Of a stretch of 64,000 bases of DNA, positions 17,191-27,435 are shown in pieces. The position numbers and the translations under genes were made by a program. The stretch spans positions 372,001-436,000 of the forward strand of contig NC_011229.1 of the NCBI RefSeq assembly GCF_000019685.1, written 5' to 3'. Within the stretch, counting starts at the first letter, position 1. Every line of letters begins with the position of its first letter. Origin of the DNA: Borrelia duttonii Ly. GTDB lineage: Bacteria; Spirochaetota; Spirochaetia; Borreliales; Borreliaceae. The notes under the pieces were generated by a model, which saw nothing but the letters and a program-made list of their open reading frames with translations, was not told the origin of the DNA and ran no database searches.

Positions 17191-18243
17191 CTAAAATTTA
17201 AAATTTTTTATATAATCAATAACTGCTTCTGGTTTTAATTCTTTATTTAAAATCTTATACACTATCATTGCCAAGTTTTGAAAATCTGAACTAATACCTA
17301 AAAATTTAAAAAGCAAAGCAACTTCCCTAGCAGCAACCAATCCTTCAGGTAAATAACCAATTTTATTAATGTTACTTATTAGATCATCTATATCTCTAAA
17401 ATCCTCCAAAATATTTTTGCCAACGATTTCACGACCAAATCTTCTATTTCTTCCAAAAATACTTCTACATGTAACATCTAAATCTCCAGAACCAGCTAAA
17501 AACAAAAATGTTTCCTCATTGCAAGATCCAAGCTTAAATGCAATATTTTTCATGTCATTTAAAGAAACAGAAAATAAAAAAGACTCTGTATTATTACCTA
17601 TCAAATTTGGATCTTTAATTTTACATTCATCCAAAATTCCAAATGCAATGGCAAATATATTTTTTAAAGCTGATGCCACCTGAACACCAAGAATATCATA
17701 ACTATAAAACATAGAAATAGAAGTACCACTAAATAAATTAATAAATTCAAAAGCATTGGCTCTATTCCTACTAGCAGCAACAAGTCCCGTAATAATTCCA
17801 AGTCCAACTTCCTCAGCATGACTTGGTCCTGCAATATAAGTAATTTCATCCTTATATTCTCTTAAAACACCTTCTGCAACCTCTATAATAGTACAAGGTT
17901 TATCATCAATTGTTATAAAACCTTTTGTTAATATTGCCAGCTTAAACTTTTTAGTAGTAAGCACACTTTTCAATTTATTTAAAACATTCAAAGTATAAAG
18001 AGAAGGGGTTACAACAAAAATATAATCAGATTGATTTACAATATCAAGTAAATCAGAACTTGCAATCAAATTATCTGGCAATTTAATACCTTTTAAATAC
18101 TTAGTATTCTCATGGCTATTATTAATACTCTCTCTAACATCTTCTTCAAAAGACCATATTAAAACAGGATCCTTAAACTTATCTGCCAAAACTTTAGCAA
18201 CAGCAGTACCCCAAGCCCCTGCTCCCACAATAGATATTTTCAT
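17191..18243 (-). CDS. gpsA: Glycerol-3-phosphate dehydrogenase (NAD(P)+)
   Basis: A 350-residue cytosolic enzyme that interconverts dihydroxyacetone phosphate and sn-glycerol 3-phosphate, supplying the backbone for phospholipids and lipoprotein acyl donors. The N-terminal Rossmann motif GAGAWGTAVAKVLA is clear, followed by FVVTPSLY, the lysine region LTKGF, and the C-terminal domain with GSGDLDVTCRS and GRNRRFG. In B. burgdorferi gpsA links glycerol use, NADH balance and persistence. AAGGAGG precedes the ATG at 18241-18243. It is downstream of the clpA-like gene with a short gap and ends at the shared terminator. Confidence 0.95.
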   Translation of the reverse strand: MKISIVGAGAWGTAVAKVLADKFKDPVLIWSFEEDVRESINNSHENTKYLKGIKLPDNLIASSDLLDIVNQSDYIFVVTPSLYTLNVLNKLKSVLTTKKFKLAILTKGFITIDDKPCTIIEVAEGVLREYKDEITYIAGPSHAEEVGLGIITGLVAASRNRANAFEFINLFSGTSISMFYSYDILGVQVASALKNIFAIAFGILDECKIKDPNLIGNNTESFLFSVSLNDMKNIAFKLGSCNEETFLFLAGSGDLDVTCRSIFGRNRRFGREIVGKNILEDFRDIDDLISNINKIGYLPEGLVAAREVALLFKFLGISSDFQNLAMIVYKILNKELKPEAVIDYIKNFKF

Positions 18244-18267
18244 ATATACCTCCTTATAACCATAAAA

Positions 18268-20556
18268 TTATAATAACTCATATTTAATCGTATCGTCTAG
18301 AAAAATTCTAATCTTATCATTTTCTTTAAATTTTTTCAAAATCAAATCATCAATCAACAAACTTCCAATTTCTTTAATCACAATTTTACGAATACCCCTA
18401 ATTCCAAGCCCATTCTCATAAATATGTTTTTGAAAATAACCAATAACAGCCTCTTCAAAAAAAAGATCTATTTTTTCATTTTTTAGTATTTTAACAAAAT
18501 TATTCACCTCTTCAATAATCACCCTTTTAAAATCACTCTTACTTACAGGTCTAAAGAAAAAAACATGATCTACTAAGTCTAGAAATTTATTAGAAAAACG
18601 TTTTTCTAATAAACTTCTGATATCAACAGTTTCATTTTTAAATCCAATACCATCAAGTTCTCTATATTCTATATTAATATCTATAATTATAATGCTACCT
18701 GACAAACTGACACTTCTACCAAAATTATCAAAAAGTCTACCTGTATTAAATCCTTCAAAAAAAAAATCTATAACTCTCTTAGAAGACTTATCAAAATCTG
18801 ACAAAACAATAATTGAATTTAAAGACTCATTTAAAAATCTAAAGAATTTAGTAGGTTCATCATAAGCTTCAGAACCATATACTGGTCCTATCAATCGATT
18901 AATACCATCAAAATCACAATATTCACTCATTCCCAAAGTAAGTTTAGGCATATTAAGTTCTTCTGATAAAACACACGCAAGTTTATTCTTATCTACATCA
19001 GAAGATCCAATTAAAATGAAAATACCAAGAGTACTATTTTTAAAGAAAAATTTAATTCTTAAAAGCTTAATATGCAAAAGTAATTCGGATAAAATACTCT
19101 CATCAATTATCATACTTGTTCTTATCTTATGTTCCAAATTCATTAGTAAATCTTGATCATAATCATCAAAATTAAAAATACTGGTTCCAACCATATACTT
19201 AACAAAATCTCTGACATCATCACCTGTTATAACTTTTTTATTACCCTCAAGTTTAAATTTAGAGCCAAGACCATCTAATAGATCAAAAGCTTTATCGGGC
19301 AAAGCTCTATCTTTTATGTATTTAGACATAGTAATTGCAACCCATATAGCTTCATCTGTATACTCAACATGATGATGTTTTTCATATTGTTCCTTAGCCC
19401 CTTTCAAAATATGATAAGTATCCTCTAAACTTGGTTCTTTAAGTTCAACACCATGAAATCTTCTTAGTAAAGCTTTGTCTTTCAAAAAAAATTTTTTATA
19501 TTCATTTTTGGTAGTAGCCCCAATAAACTTTATTTTACCCAAAGTTAATATAGGTTTTAATAAATTTGAAACATCTATGTTACTAAAAGATGTAGCACCA
19601 GCTCCAACTATCATATGAATCTCATCTATAAAAAGAATTACTTTTTTTTTAAAATGCAAAAAATCTAAGAGTTTGTTAACCCGATTTTCAAGATCTCCCC
19701 TATACCTAGTCCCAGATATAAGTCTTCCAATATCAAGAGAATAAACTTCACAATCAATCAATTCATGAGGCACCTGACCTTCTCTTATAATATAAGCAAG
19801 TCCTTGAAGCAATATTGTCTTTCCAACCCCAGGCTCTCCAAATACAATTGGATTACTTTTATGTTTACGAAGCATTATTTGAATTAATGTATATAATTCT
19901 TTTTTGCGACCAATCAAAGGATTTGTAGCTAAATTGGGATCCAAATTATCAATAACATTAACTAAGAAATCATCAACCAAATTGTTCTCATCCAATGAAT
20001 CATCATCTTGTTCTAATTTAAAATAATCTTCCTCAAAAATATTTAAACCTCCATATTTATCTATCCCTTTATTAAAAAGATCATTTGTAAGCAATTTTTC
20101 ATTTTTAAGAAAACCTAAATCTAAATTCGAACCTAAATAGTCATAAATCTCCATTATTTTGTCAAATATATCTAAACTAAAACCCGATTTTAATAAAGCA
20201 TCTAAAATTGTATTTTTTCTTTTCCTAATTAATACCCATAACAAATCTTTCTCTTGTAATACATAAGGTTTTTTATAATAAAAAATAGTATCGATTATTT
20301 CTTGATATAAATCATTAATTTTAAAAAAATAATCATAAAAATCAGCATTTCTTATAGGAAGTTTTGTAAAAAATTCTTCTAAAATTTTATTAAAACTATA
20401 AAAATCAAGTGCACATAAACTAAGCAATTCTCTAATTTCATCATCACTAATTAAACTATAAAAGATATGTTCTTCGGTAAAAAAAAGATGTTTACGTTCC
20501 ACAAAAAACAGAAACGATTTAAAAAACAAATGATTTAAAGCTCTTCTGTTATACAT
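18268..20556 (-). CDS. clpA: ClpA-like AAA+ protein with degenerate second ATPase domain
   Basis: About 762 residues, the length of ClpA, with an N-terminal double-repeat domain (1-150). The first ATPase domain is intact: Walker A GEPGVGKT (240-247), Walker B FIDEIH (311-312), and Arg365/366 as finger candidates. The second domain is eroded: Walker A reads GSSDVDKN (517-524), Walker B reads VLSDFDK (586-587) instead of LDEIEK, the GYVGFD pore loop is missing, and the FRNRLD arginine finger is absent. The ClpP-docking tripeptide Ile-Gly-Phe is kept (637-639). It may unfold substrates for ClpP using only the first ring. I chose the ATG at 20554-20556 because the protein then aligns with the ClpA N-terminus; a TTG at 20577 would overlap tyrS. 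Confidence 0.85.
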   Translation of the reverse strand: MYNRRALNHLFFKSFLFFVERKHLFFTEEHIFYSLISDDEIRELLSLCALDFYSFNKILEEFFTKLPIRNADFYDYFFKINDLYQEIIDTIFYYKKPYVLQEKDLLWVLIRKRKNTILDALLKSGFSLDIFDKIMEIYDYLGSNLDLGFLKNEKLLTNDLFNKGIDKYGGLNIFEEDYFKLEQDDDSLDENNLVDDFLVNVIDNLDPNLATNPLIGRKKELYTLIQIMLRKHKSNPIVFGEPGVGKTILLQGLAYIIREGQVPHELIDCEVYSLDIGRLISGTRYRGDLENRVNKLLDFLHFKKKVILFIDEIHMIVGAGATSFSNIDVSNLLKPILTLGKIKFIGATTKNEYKKFFLKDKALLRRFHGVELKEPSLEDTYHILKGAKEQYEKHHHVEYTDEAIWVAITMSKYIKDRALPDKAFDLLDGLGSKFKLEGNKKVITGDDVRDFVKYMVGTSIFNFDDYDQDLLMNLEHKIRTSMIIDESILSELLLHIKLLRIKFFFKNSTLGIFILIGSSDVDKNKLACVLSEELNMPKLTLGMSEYCDFDGINRLIGPVYGSEAYDEPTKFFRFLNESLNSIIVLSDFDKSSKRVIDFFFEGFNTGRLFDNFGRSVSLSGSIIIIDINIEYRELDGIGFKNETVDIRSLLEKRFSNKFLDLVDHVFFFRPVSKSDFKRVIIEEVNNFVKILKNEKIDLFFEEAVIGYFQKHIYENGLGIRGIRKIVIKEIGSLLIDDLILKKFKENDKIRIFLDDTIKYELL

Positions 20557-20566
20557 GAAACACCAA

Positions 20567-21787
20567 TTATAAAACAATTCTCAAAATCTTTTTCTTGCCT
20601 ATTTTAAGTTCAATTTCACCATTGATAAAATTGTCCTTACAAAGGCAATAATTTTGATCTCCTACCCTTACTTTATCTATATAAACTCCACCAGAATCAA
20701 TAAGTCGCCTAGCCTCTGACTTACTCGATACAACCTTTGCTAAAACCATTAAGTCAACTAATAAAATACTCTCCTCTAAATTAGTCAATTCCAATTTAAA
20801 AAAAGGAATATCAGCTCTCCCGTCACCTCCTTTAAATGCTGCTTTAGCTGCTGAGGATGCTTTTAAAGCCTCATCTTTACCATGAACGATTTTTGTTATC
20901 TCAAATGCCAAAATCTCTTTTGCATTATTTAACAATTGTCCCTTAACACTTGCAATACGTTCAATCTCTTCTTCTTCTAAAAAAGTAAATAAATATAAAA
21001 ATTTCTTAACATCTAAATCTGGAATGTTTCTAAAATACTGATAAAAATCATAAACACTATAAAGCTCTGAATCAAGATAAACAGCTCCTTTTTCTGATTT
21101 ACCCATTTTCTTACCATCACTTCTTGTAATAAGCGGCAATGTAAGCCCAAACACTTTGTTTCCCGATTTTCTATTAACCAAATCAACACCTGAGACAATA
21201 TTTCCCCACTGATCATCACCACCAATTTGAAGTTTACAATTTTTCATACGACTTAACATATAAAAATCATATGACTGTAAAAGTTGATAATTAAATTCAA
21301 TAAATGAAAGACCATCTTTTAATCTTCTCTTATAAGTTTCAAAACTTAACATACGATTAACAGAAAAATAAATACCAACTTCCCTTAAAAATTCAATATA
21401 ATTAATGCCATCAAGCCATTCGGCATTATTAAGAATATACCCACCATTACTAAGATCTATTATTTTAAGCAATTGAGAACTTATTGTTTTAACATTCTCA
21501 TCTATATCTTCTTTTAATAAAATTTTGCGCATTGAATCCTTACCAGAAGGATCTCCTATTTTTGTAGTTCCACCACCAATTAAAATAATTGGAATATGAC
21601 CCTGTCTTTGAAGATGAAGCATTACCATAAAAGGAATTAAATGTCCAATATGCAAAGAAGCAGAAGTAGCATCAACTCCAACATAAAAAACTATTTTTTC
21701 TCTATCCATCAATGTACTTAACTCTTCCAAATTAGTACACTGTTTTAAAAATCCTCTCTTATCTAAAACCTTTAGGGATAAATTCAT
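20567..21787 (-). CDS. tyrS: Tyrosyl-tRNA synthetase
   Basis: A 406-residue class I synthetase that charges tRNA-Tyr. The HIGH motif appears as SLHIGHL near residue 42, the tyrosine pocket as YDFYML and QIGGDDQWGNI, and the KMSKS motif as KKMGKSE. The final 65 residues form an S4 RNA-binding domain (VSSKSEARRLIDSGGVYID). GGGAG precedes the ATG. It lies between glyS and the clpA-like gene on the same strand, with four bases to glyS, so tyrS and glyS, with gltX, form a synthetase cluster. Confidence 0.96.
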   Translation of the reverse strand: MNLSLKVLDKRGFLKQCTNLEELSTLMDREKIVFYVGVDATSASLHIGHLIPFMVMLHLQRQGHIPIILIGGGTTKIGDPSGKDSMRKILLKEDIDENVKTISSQLLKIIDLSNGGYILNNAEWLDGINYIEFLREVGIYFSVNRMLSFETYKRRLKDGLSFIEFNYQLLQSYDFYMLSRMKNCKLQIGGDDQWGNIVSGVDLVNRKSGNKVFGLTLPLITRSDGKKMGKSEKGAVYLDSELYSVYDFYQYFRNIPDLDVKKFLYLFTFLEEEEIERIASVKGQLLNNAKEILAFEITKIVHGKDEALKASSAAKAAFKGGDGRADIPFFKLELTNLEESILLVDLMVLAKVVSSKSEARRLIDSGGVYIDKVRVGDQNYCLCKDNFINGEIELKIGKKKILRIVL

Positions 21788-21791
21788 TTAT

Positions 21792-23120
21792 TTAAACTCC
21801 CTTGTAATTTAGAATTCCCGTTTTAACATATGAATACAAATCATCAATAGAAATTCTTGTTTGAGTCATAGTATCTCTATCTCTTAAAGTTATTGTCCTA
21901 TTTTCAATCGTATCATAATCTATTGTTACACAATAAGGTGTACCAATTTCATCTTGACGTCTATAACGCTTACCTATCGTACCATTCTCATCATAAAACA
22001 TATAAAAATCATCGCTAAATTGCATAAACACTTTTCTAGCAAGTTCGGGTAATCCATCTTTCTTTACAAGAGGAAGTATTGCAACCTTATAAGGAGCAAT
22101 CTTAGGATGTAAATGTAACACTATTCGCTTATCCCCTCCCTCAAGTTCCTCACAAGCATAAGCATCACAAAGAGTCATTAGTACACTTCTTGTAAGTCCA
22201 AGAGAAGTTTCAATTACATAAGGAATATACTTATCACCTGTTATCAAATCATGATATTCAAACAACTTAGATTTACCACAAAATTTAGCATGTTGATTTA
22301 AATCATAATTACCTCTATTATGAATTCCCTCAATTTCTTGAAAACCAAATGGAAAATTATATTCAATATCAACTGCAGCTTTTGCATAATGAGCAAGCTC
22401 ATCATCATTGTGTTTTTGAAATCTAAGATTATCAGCTTTGATTCCAAGAGTTTCAATAAAAAAGTTCATTCTTTTCTCTCGCCAATAACAATACCAATCA
22501 TCCATCTGACTCGGATGTACAAAAAACTGCATTTCCATTTGTTCAAACTCACAAACTCTAAATATAAAATTCTTTGCTATTATCTCATTCCTAAAAGCCT
22601 TACCAACTTGTGCTATTCCAAATGGAACCTTAAGTCTTGTAGTATCCAATACATTACGAAAATTAACAAAAATGCCCTGCGCAGTCTCTGGTCTTAAATA
22701 AATCTCACTAGAACTATCCTCAACAGCCCCAATATTAGTCTTAAACATCAAATTAAAACTTCTAGGAGTTGTAAAAGTTCCTATAGAACCACAATTAGGA
22801 CACCCCTTAGATAAATCAATAAAATCTGTCCTAAATCTATTCTTACAATTTCTACAATCAACTAATAATTCCAAAAAACTATCAACATGTCCAGAAGCTT
22901 TCCAAACTTCAGGCCTCATCAAAATAGCACTATCTAATCCCACAACATTTTCATGAAAGTAAACCATACTTTTCCACCACTCTTCCTGTATATTCTTCTT
23001 AATCTCAACACCTAAAGGCCCATAATCCCATACACCCGACAAACCCCCATAAACTTCTGAGGATTGAAATACAAAACCTCGCCTCTTAGCAAGTGAAATA
23101 ATATCTTCTATTTTAGCCAT
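21792..23120 (-). CDS. glyS: Glycyl-tRNA synthetase, homodimeric type
   Basis: A 442-residue class II synthetase of the single-chain (alpha2) type, not the separate alpha/beta form of many bacteria. Motifs include VFQSSEVYGGLSGVWDYGP at the N-terminus, a zinc-like pair VDCRNCKNRF and CPNCGS near residues 88-115, motif 2 around FGIAQVGKAFRNEI, motif 3 GLTRSVL, and an anticodon-binding domain (HPKIAPYKVAILPL). I chose the ATG at 23118-23120, which has AGGA eight bases upstream; an ATG three codons earlier would overlap that site. Neighbours gltX and tyrS are also synthetases. Confidence 0.95.
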   Translation of the reverse strand: MAKIEDIISLAKRRGFVFQSSEVYGGLSGVWDYGPLGVEIKKNIQEEWWKSMVYFHENVVGLDSAILMRPEVWKASGHVDSFLELLVDCRNCKNRFRTDFIDLSKGCPNCGSIGTFTTPRSFNLMFKTNIGAVEDSSSEIYLRPETAQGIFVNFRNVLDTTRLKVPFGIAQVGKAFRNEIIAKNFIFRVCEFEQMEMQFFVHPSQMDDWYCYWREKRMNFFIETLGIKADNLRFQKHNDDELAHYAKAAVDIEYNFPFGFQEIEGIHNRGNYDLNQHAKFCGKSKLFEYHDLITGDKYIPYVIETSLGLTRSVLMTLCDAYACEELEGGDKRIVLHLHPKIAPYKVAILPLVKKDGLPELARKVFMQFSDDFYMFYDENGTIGKRYRRQDEIGTPYCVTIDYDTIENRTITLRDRDTMTQTRISIDDLYSYVKTGILNYKGV

Positions 23121-23143
23121 ATCAAACATCCTAAAAACTTAAT

Positions 23144-24619
23144 CTATAATTCATACTTTTTTAAAAAATCCTGTGCTTTATTTATTCTATCAAAGACCGT
23201 AACTTTACCAAGTAATTGCAAAGAATCAAAAAGAGGTGGTGATACCTTACTTCCAAGAACTGCAATCCTAATTGGAAGCAAAACCTCTCCTATTTTTAGA
23301 TCATTTTCCTTAGCAAAATTATAAAAAATTTGTTCATTCTCGGACAATATCCTTGTTTCAAAACCTTCTAATACTGGTTTAATTTTTTCTAACAATAAAT
23401 AAATATCTCTTACTGTTTTTTTCTTCCCCAAAAATTCATTTAAATTCCAAGTTGAAATATTTGTATAAAAAAACCTAAGCATGCCAACAGCATCACCAAG
23501 TTTTCTAATTCTTGGCTTTATTAACGGGACCAAAAGCAATAATTTTTCTTTGTCACAAGAATTACTATCCTTTTTAATATAACCTGCCTTTTGCAAGAAA
23601 GGCAATAAGAGTTCGGCTAATTCATGATCTTCTTTTGTCCTAATGTAATGACTATTAAAAAAATCTAATTTGTTATAATCAAAAACAGCTGGTGATTTAC
23701 TGATTTTATCAATAGAAAATAATTTTTGAAGTTCATTTTTGGTAAAAAACTCACTCTTGCCATCATAAGACCAACCAAGCAAAGTAACATAATTAATAAT
23801 AGCCTCAGGAAGATATCCATCATCAATAAATTGCTTTAAAGCTGTAGCACCATGCCTCTTACTTAATTTTTGTCCATCACTTCCCATTACCATTGGAAGA
23901 TGACAATAAATAGGAGGATTCCATCTAAAAGCATTATAAAGAAGCACATGCAAAGGTCCTGAAGAAATCCACTCCTGGGCTCTTAATACATGTGAAATTT
24001 CCATTAAATGATCATCAACAACATTTGCAAGATGATATGTTGGAAATCCATCAGATTTCAAAATTACAGGATCAGGACTAATATCCTTATTGGCCCATGT
24101 AATTTTGCCAAGCAAAATATCATTAAAAGAAGTTTCACCATCAAAAGGAATTTTAAATCTAATAACAGGACTAATGCCTAAACTTAAAGCATCTTTAATT
24201 TCATCTTTGTTCAAGTGCCTGCAATGTCTATCATAACCTGGTGCCATCTTGTTAATAGTTTGAATTTTTCTAATTCTCTCTAATCTATCAGGTGAACAAT
24301 AACAATAATAAGCATTTCCCGATTCAATCAACTCTTTAGCATATTTCCTATATATCTCTGTTCTTTGTGATTGAATATAAGGAGAATAAGAACCTCCACA
24401 AGTAGGCCCTTCATCAAAATCAATACCAAGCCATGCTAAACTTTGATACAAATCTTCTTCTGCTTCCTTATAATATCTAGTCTGATCTGTATCTTCAATT
24501 CTAAGTAAAAATTTTCCATTAAAGGATTTGGCAAAAAAATAATTAAATAAAGCTGTCCTAATTCCTCCAATATGCTGCAAACCAGTTGGAGAAGGAGCAT
24601 ATCTAACTCTTATATTCAA
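23144..24619 (-). CDS. gltX: Glutamyl-tRNA synthetase
   Basis: A 491-residue class I synthetase. The N-terminus reads [25 protein letters not shown] with the HIGH-type motif HIGG, and the KMSKS-type loop appears as QKLSKRHG. The C-terminal third is the helical anticodon domain. Because most bacteria of this type lack GlnRS, the enzyme probably also charges tRNA-Gln for later amidation; that is established for such lineages but not shown here. I chose the TTG at 24617-24619 because AGAGG lies seven bases upstream; an ATG 15 codons earlier would add an unusual MIFQKRTFF leader and overlap the upstream gene. Confidence 0.95.
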   Translation of the reverse strand: MNIRVRYAPSPTGLQHIGGIRTALFNYFFAKSFNGKFLLRIEDTDQTRYYKEAEEDLYQSLAWLGIDFDEGPTCGGSYSPYIQSQRTEIYRKYAKELIESGNAYYCYCSPDRLERIRKIQTINKMAPGYDRHCRHLNKDEIKDALSLGISPVIRFKIPFDGETSFNDILLGKITWANKDISPDPVILKSDGFPTYHLANVVDDHLMEISHVLRAQEWISSGPLHVLLYNAFRWNPPIYCHLPMVMGSDGQKLSKRHGATALKQFIDDGYLPEAIINYVTLLGWSYDGKSEFFTKNELQKLFSIDKISKSPAVFDYNKLDFFNSHYIRTKEDHELAELLLPFLQKAGYIKKDSNSCDKEKLLLLVPLIKPRIRKLGDAVGMLRFFYTNISTWNLNEFLGKKKTVRDIYLLLEKIKPVLEGFETRILSENEQIFYNFAKENDLKIGEVLLPIRIAVLGSKVSPPLFDSLQLLGKVTVFDRINKAQDFLKKYEL

Positions 24620-24632
24620 AACACAACCTCTT

Positions 24633-25412
24633 TTAATAAAAAATGTCCTTTTTTGAAATATCATAAATATAATAAAACACTACAAAAAATAAATTTGAAC
24701 CAAGTAATTTTGTATGTTTAATATTAAGTCTATCTTTACGTTTTAAATACTTATTCCTAATTTCAAGTCGTTTCTCTTCAACCAAATGACGTTCTAGTTT
24801 TGATTTTTTTAAAAGATAATAAAAATAAATTGTAAAAATAAGATCTCCTTTTAAAAAGGATTTTTTTAAAAAATTTATCTCATTATTCAATTTTTCATAA
24901 TCTTCATCAAAAATTGCATGTAGTGATACACAATACCTTACCCATTTATTACGATTCTCTACATGATTCATAATCAAACTACAAGCTTTTTCTTGTTCTC
25001 TAAAACTAACACATATAGCATAAAGCTCTATTATTGTCTTATTACTCATTTTAGTATCTTTCAAATAAAGATAAATATCATCAAATGCTTTTTTATCTTG
25101 TTTGATTAAAGTTATTTTTAAAAGCGTAGAAATATCAAATACACTCTTAAGTGTTTTGCGAATCATTTTAAGTCTTAAAAAAGTATAAGTATTCTCTATA
25201 CCATTTAATATAAAATATAATCTTGAATATAAAAATTTAGAATATACAATATTAAAAACAAAGACAAATACAATAAAATACAAAATGAAATATCGATGCA
25301 AAATAATAAAATTTAAAAAACTTGAAAAGTTGAAAATTTGTAAAAAATAAATAAAATATAAAAAAAAACAAAAAAACAAAATATTAAAAATAAAAAGTAT
25401 TCTGTCAACCAT
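24633..25412 (-). CDS. Membrane-anchored protein of unknown function
   Basis: About 259 residues. Two hydrophobic segments lie at about residues 5-26 and 35-57, extremely rich in Phe, Ile and Tyr, followed by a soluble helical region to the C-terminus with repeated short helices ([15 protein letters not shown] and similar) that could be tetratricopeptide-like. I do not recognise the family. It is the first gene of the synthetase run and ends 13 bases before the gltX start. It corresponds in position to BB0373. The ATG at 25410-25412 is chosen over a TTG one codon earlier. Confidence 0.6.
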   Translation of the reverse strand: MVDRILFIFNILFFCFFLYFIYFLQIFNFSSFLNFIILHRYFILYFIVFVFVFNIVYSKFLYSRLYFILNGIENTYTFLRLKMIRKTLKSVFDISTLLKITLIKQDKKAFDDIYLYLKDTKMSNKTIIELYAICVSFREQEKACSLIMNHVENRNKWVRYCVSLHAIFDEDYEKLNNEINFLKKSFLKGDLIFTIYFYYLLKKSKLERHLVEEKRLEIRNKYLKRKDRLNIKHTKLLGSNLFFVVFYYIYDISKKDIFY

Positions 25413-25546
25413 CAAAAAATCTCTTATAATAAAGTTCTATTTTAAAATTAAGTGCACATATAGTATCATTATACTAAATAGATAGAAAATTAATAAACAA
25501 TCCATTGTTACATGTTTATTATTAAGCTTAAAGCTTAAGGAGACAA

Positions 25547-26692
25547 ATGCAAAGCTTTGATAATTTAGCAAAAGAAATAAAAAATTTCTCATATGTAATA
25601 GAAAAAGATTTCTTAATATGGCCCAAAGATTCACTATTACAACCTATCAACACCGAGCTCATTGAAAAATGGGGGCTTAAAAACGCAATACAAATAGAAA
25701 GAAATTTCTTTAATGAATCATTAATACGAGAAACAAAAAAATATATTAACATTAATGAAGAGTATGATGAAGAATCTATTGCAAATTATCACATACTAAT
25801 AAGCAATTTAGAAGAAATATACGAAACCTGCAAAAAAAACAAAAAAATTTATTACCAAGATGTCATTCCCATTGTAAAAAAAGTAATGGAATTTTATAAA
25901 AAAAATCAACAAACATTCATCAAATATATAAAAATACCTAAACTCTTATCTGATTATCATGTTGTTCATTCAATAAATACCTCAATATTAACTGTAGCTC
26001 TTGGCAATGAAATGAATTTAAATAATCATAAAACTGTTGAACTTTGCACAACAGCTCTTCTTCATAAAATAGGTTTTTTATTTATACCTTTAAGCATAAG
26101 TGAAAAAAAAGAAAAATTAACTGACAAAGAATTTGAAATAATCAAAAAATATCCTGTACTTGGACACAAAATAATATCAACCACTAATTTTTCACGATCT
26201 ATCTGTCTAGCAATACTTACACATAAAGAAAATTTAGATGGATCAGGATACCCAAACAAACTTAAAAGTGAACAAATTAACATTGAGGCTAATATAATAG
26301 GTGCTGCTAGTGCATATAGTGCAATTCTTTTAGATAAGATATATAAAGGAGCCTCAAGCTCGGGAGCATCTCTTATCGAATTAATACAAGATGCTGATAA
26401 AAAATTTGACAAAAGAGTTCTAAAACTAATAATTAAAGTTCTATCTCAATGTCCCCTAGACTTTATAGTTGAACTTAATGACAATTCAATTGCTAAAATA
26501 ATAAAAATCAACGAAATAAATATTAATGTTCCGTATATAAAGTACATAATAAAAGATGGCAAAGTTATACATCCTAATGACAATCAAGGTTACATTAAAT
26601 CCATACCCAAAACAGAAACAGGTATCAAAAAAATACTAAGACAAGATGAGATAAACCTTATTTTAAAAAAATATGGTTTAAAAGAAATATAA
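25547..26692 (+). CDS. pdeB: HD-GYP-family protein with eroded metal site (PdeB position)
   Basis: A 381-residue soluble protein. The C-terminal half has the HD-GYP fold: an opening HVVHSINTS, ALLHKIGFLFIP where the family has LLHDIGK.IP, KKYPVLGHKI where it has HP..G, THKENLDGSGYP where it has HHE..DG.GYP, and GAASAYSAI where it has aD.yDA. So the GYP and several helices are retained, but the HD aspartate is Lys174, one metal histidine is Tyr and the late aspartate is Ser. B. burgdorferi PdeB (BB0374), in the same place, is reported to hydrolyse cyclic-di-GMP; this copy may be a binder only. AAGGAG precedes the ATG. It leads the pfs-metK-luxS run. Confidence 0.75.
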   Translation: MQSFDNLAKEIKNFSYVIEKDFLIWPKDSLLQPINTELIEKWGLKNAIQIERNFFNESLIRETKKYININEEYDEESIANYHILISNLEEIYETCKKNKKIYYQDVIPIVKKVMEFYKKNQQTFIKYIKIPKLLSDYHVVHSINTSILTVALGNEMNLNNHKTVELCTTALLHKIGFLFIPLSISEKKEKLTDKEFEIIKKYPVLGHKIISTTNFSRSICLAILTHKENLDGSGYPNKLKSEQINIEANIIGAASAYSAILLDKIYKGASSSGASLIELIQDADKKFDKRVLKLIIKVLSQCPLDFIVELNDNSIAKIIKINEININVPYIKYIIKDGKVIHPNDNQGYIKSIPKTETGIKKILRQDEINLILKKYGLKEI

Positions 26693-26705
26693 AAAGGAGC
26701 AAAAC

Positions 26706-27419
26706 ATGATTTTAATAACATCTGCAATGGATGAAGAAGCAAGAGAAATACATCAAATTATTGAAAACAAAGAAGAAATCAAAATAGACAATTACCTAGG
26801 TGAAAAAAAAATTTATAAAGGAGAAATTGAGGGACATAAAATAATATCTTTAACCACTGGCATTGGAAAAGTAAATGCAGCCATGTGGAATAGTTATATT
26901 ATAGCAAAATATAAAATTACCCATATAATCAACTCAGGAACTGCTGGAGGACTTCAAGAATCTTCAAACATTAAAATATCAGACATCATAATATCATCAC
27001 AAACAGCATTTCACGATTTCAACTTAACGCAATTTGACTATCAAATAGGACAAGTGCCAGGATTTCCACAAAAATTCGAATCAGATAAAACTTTACTAAA
27101 CAAAGTCATTAGTATTATCAAAGACAAATTTCAAAATGTTAATGTTCATATTGGTCTAATACTTACAGGTGATCAATTTATTGAAGATGAAAAACAGATA
27201 GAAAAAATCAAAAATGATTTTAAAGATGCTTTGGCTGTAGAAATGGAAAGTGCAGCAATTGCCCAAGTAGCATACACATTCAACATACCGTTTATAGTCA
27301 CTCGTTCAATATCTGACTTCCCAAACAACAAAAATAATCACATAGATTTTAATAAATTTTTACAAGATGCATCAAAAAATTCAGCCAAAATGGTAAGGGA
27401 ACTAATTAAGTCTATATAA
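26706..27419 (+). CDS. pfs: 5'-methylthioadenosine/S-adenosylhomocysteine nucleosidase
   Basis: A 237-residue cytosolic hydrolase that cleaves adenine from S-adenosylhomocysteine and methylthioadenosine. Visible residues include the N-terminal MDEEAREI (catalytic Glu in the family's MxxE), INSGTAGGL, TGDQFIE, VEMESAAIAQVAY and TRSISDFP with the catalytic Asp. It generates S-ribosylhomocysteine for LuxS, encoded two genes downstream, so the locus forms the methyl-recycling route. There is no signal peptide, unlike some other Borrelia paralogues. AAAGGAG is placed well before the ATG, 13 bases after the HD-GYP gene. Confidence 0.95.
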   Translation: MILITSAMDEEAREIHQIIENKEEIKIDNYLGEKKIYKGEIEGHKIISLTTGIGKVNAAMWNSYIIAKYKITHIINSGTAGGLQESSNIKISDIIISSQTAFHDFNLTQFDYQIGQVPGFPQKFESDKTLLNKVISIIKDKFQNVNVHIGLILTGDQFIEDEKQIEKIKNDFKDALAVEMESAAIAQVAYTFNIPFIVTRSISDFPNNKNNHIDFNKFLQDASKNSAKMVRELIKSI

Positions 27420-27435
27420 TACGTAAGGTGATAAT

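Noticed and set aside
27420..27435. Possible SAM riboswitch before metK
   Set aside because: Only 16 bases separate pfs and metK, filled by the ribosome binding site.
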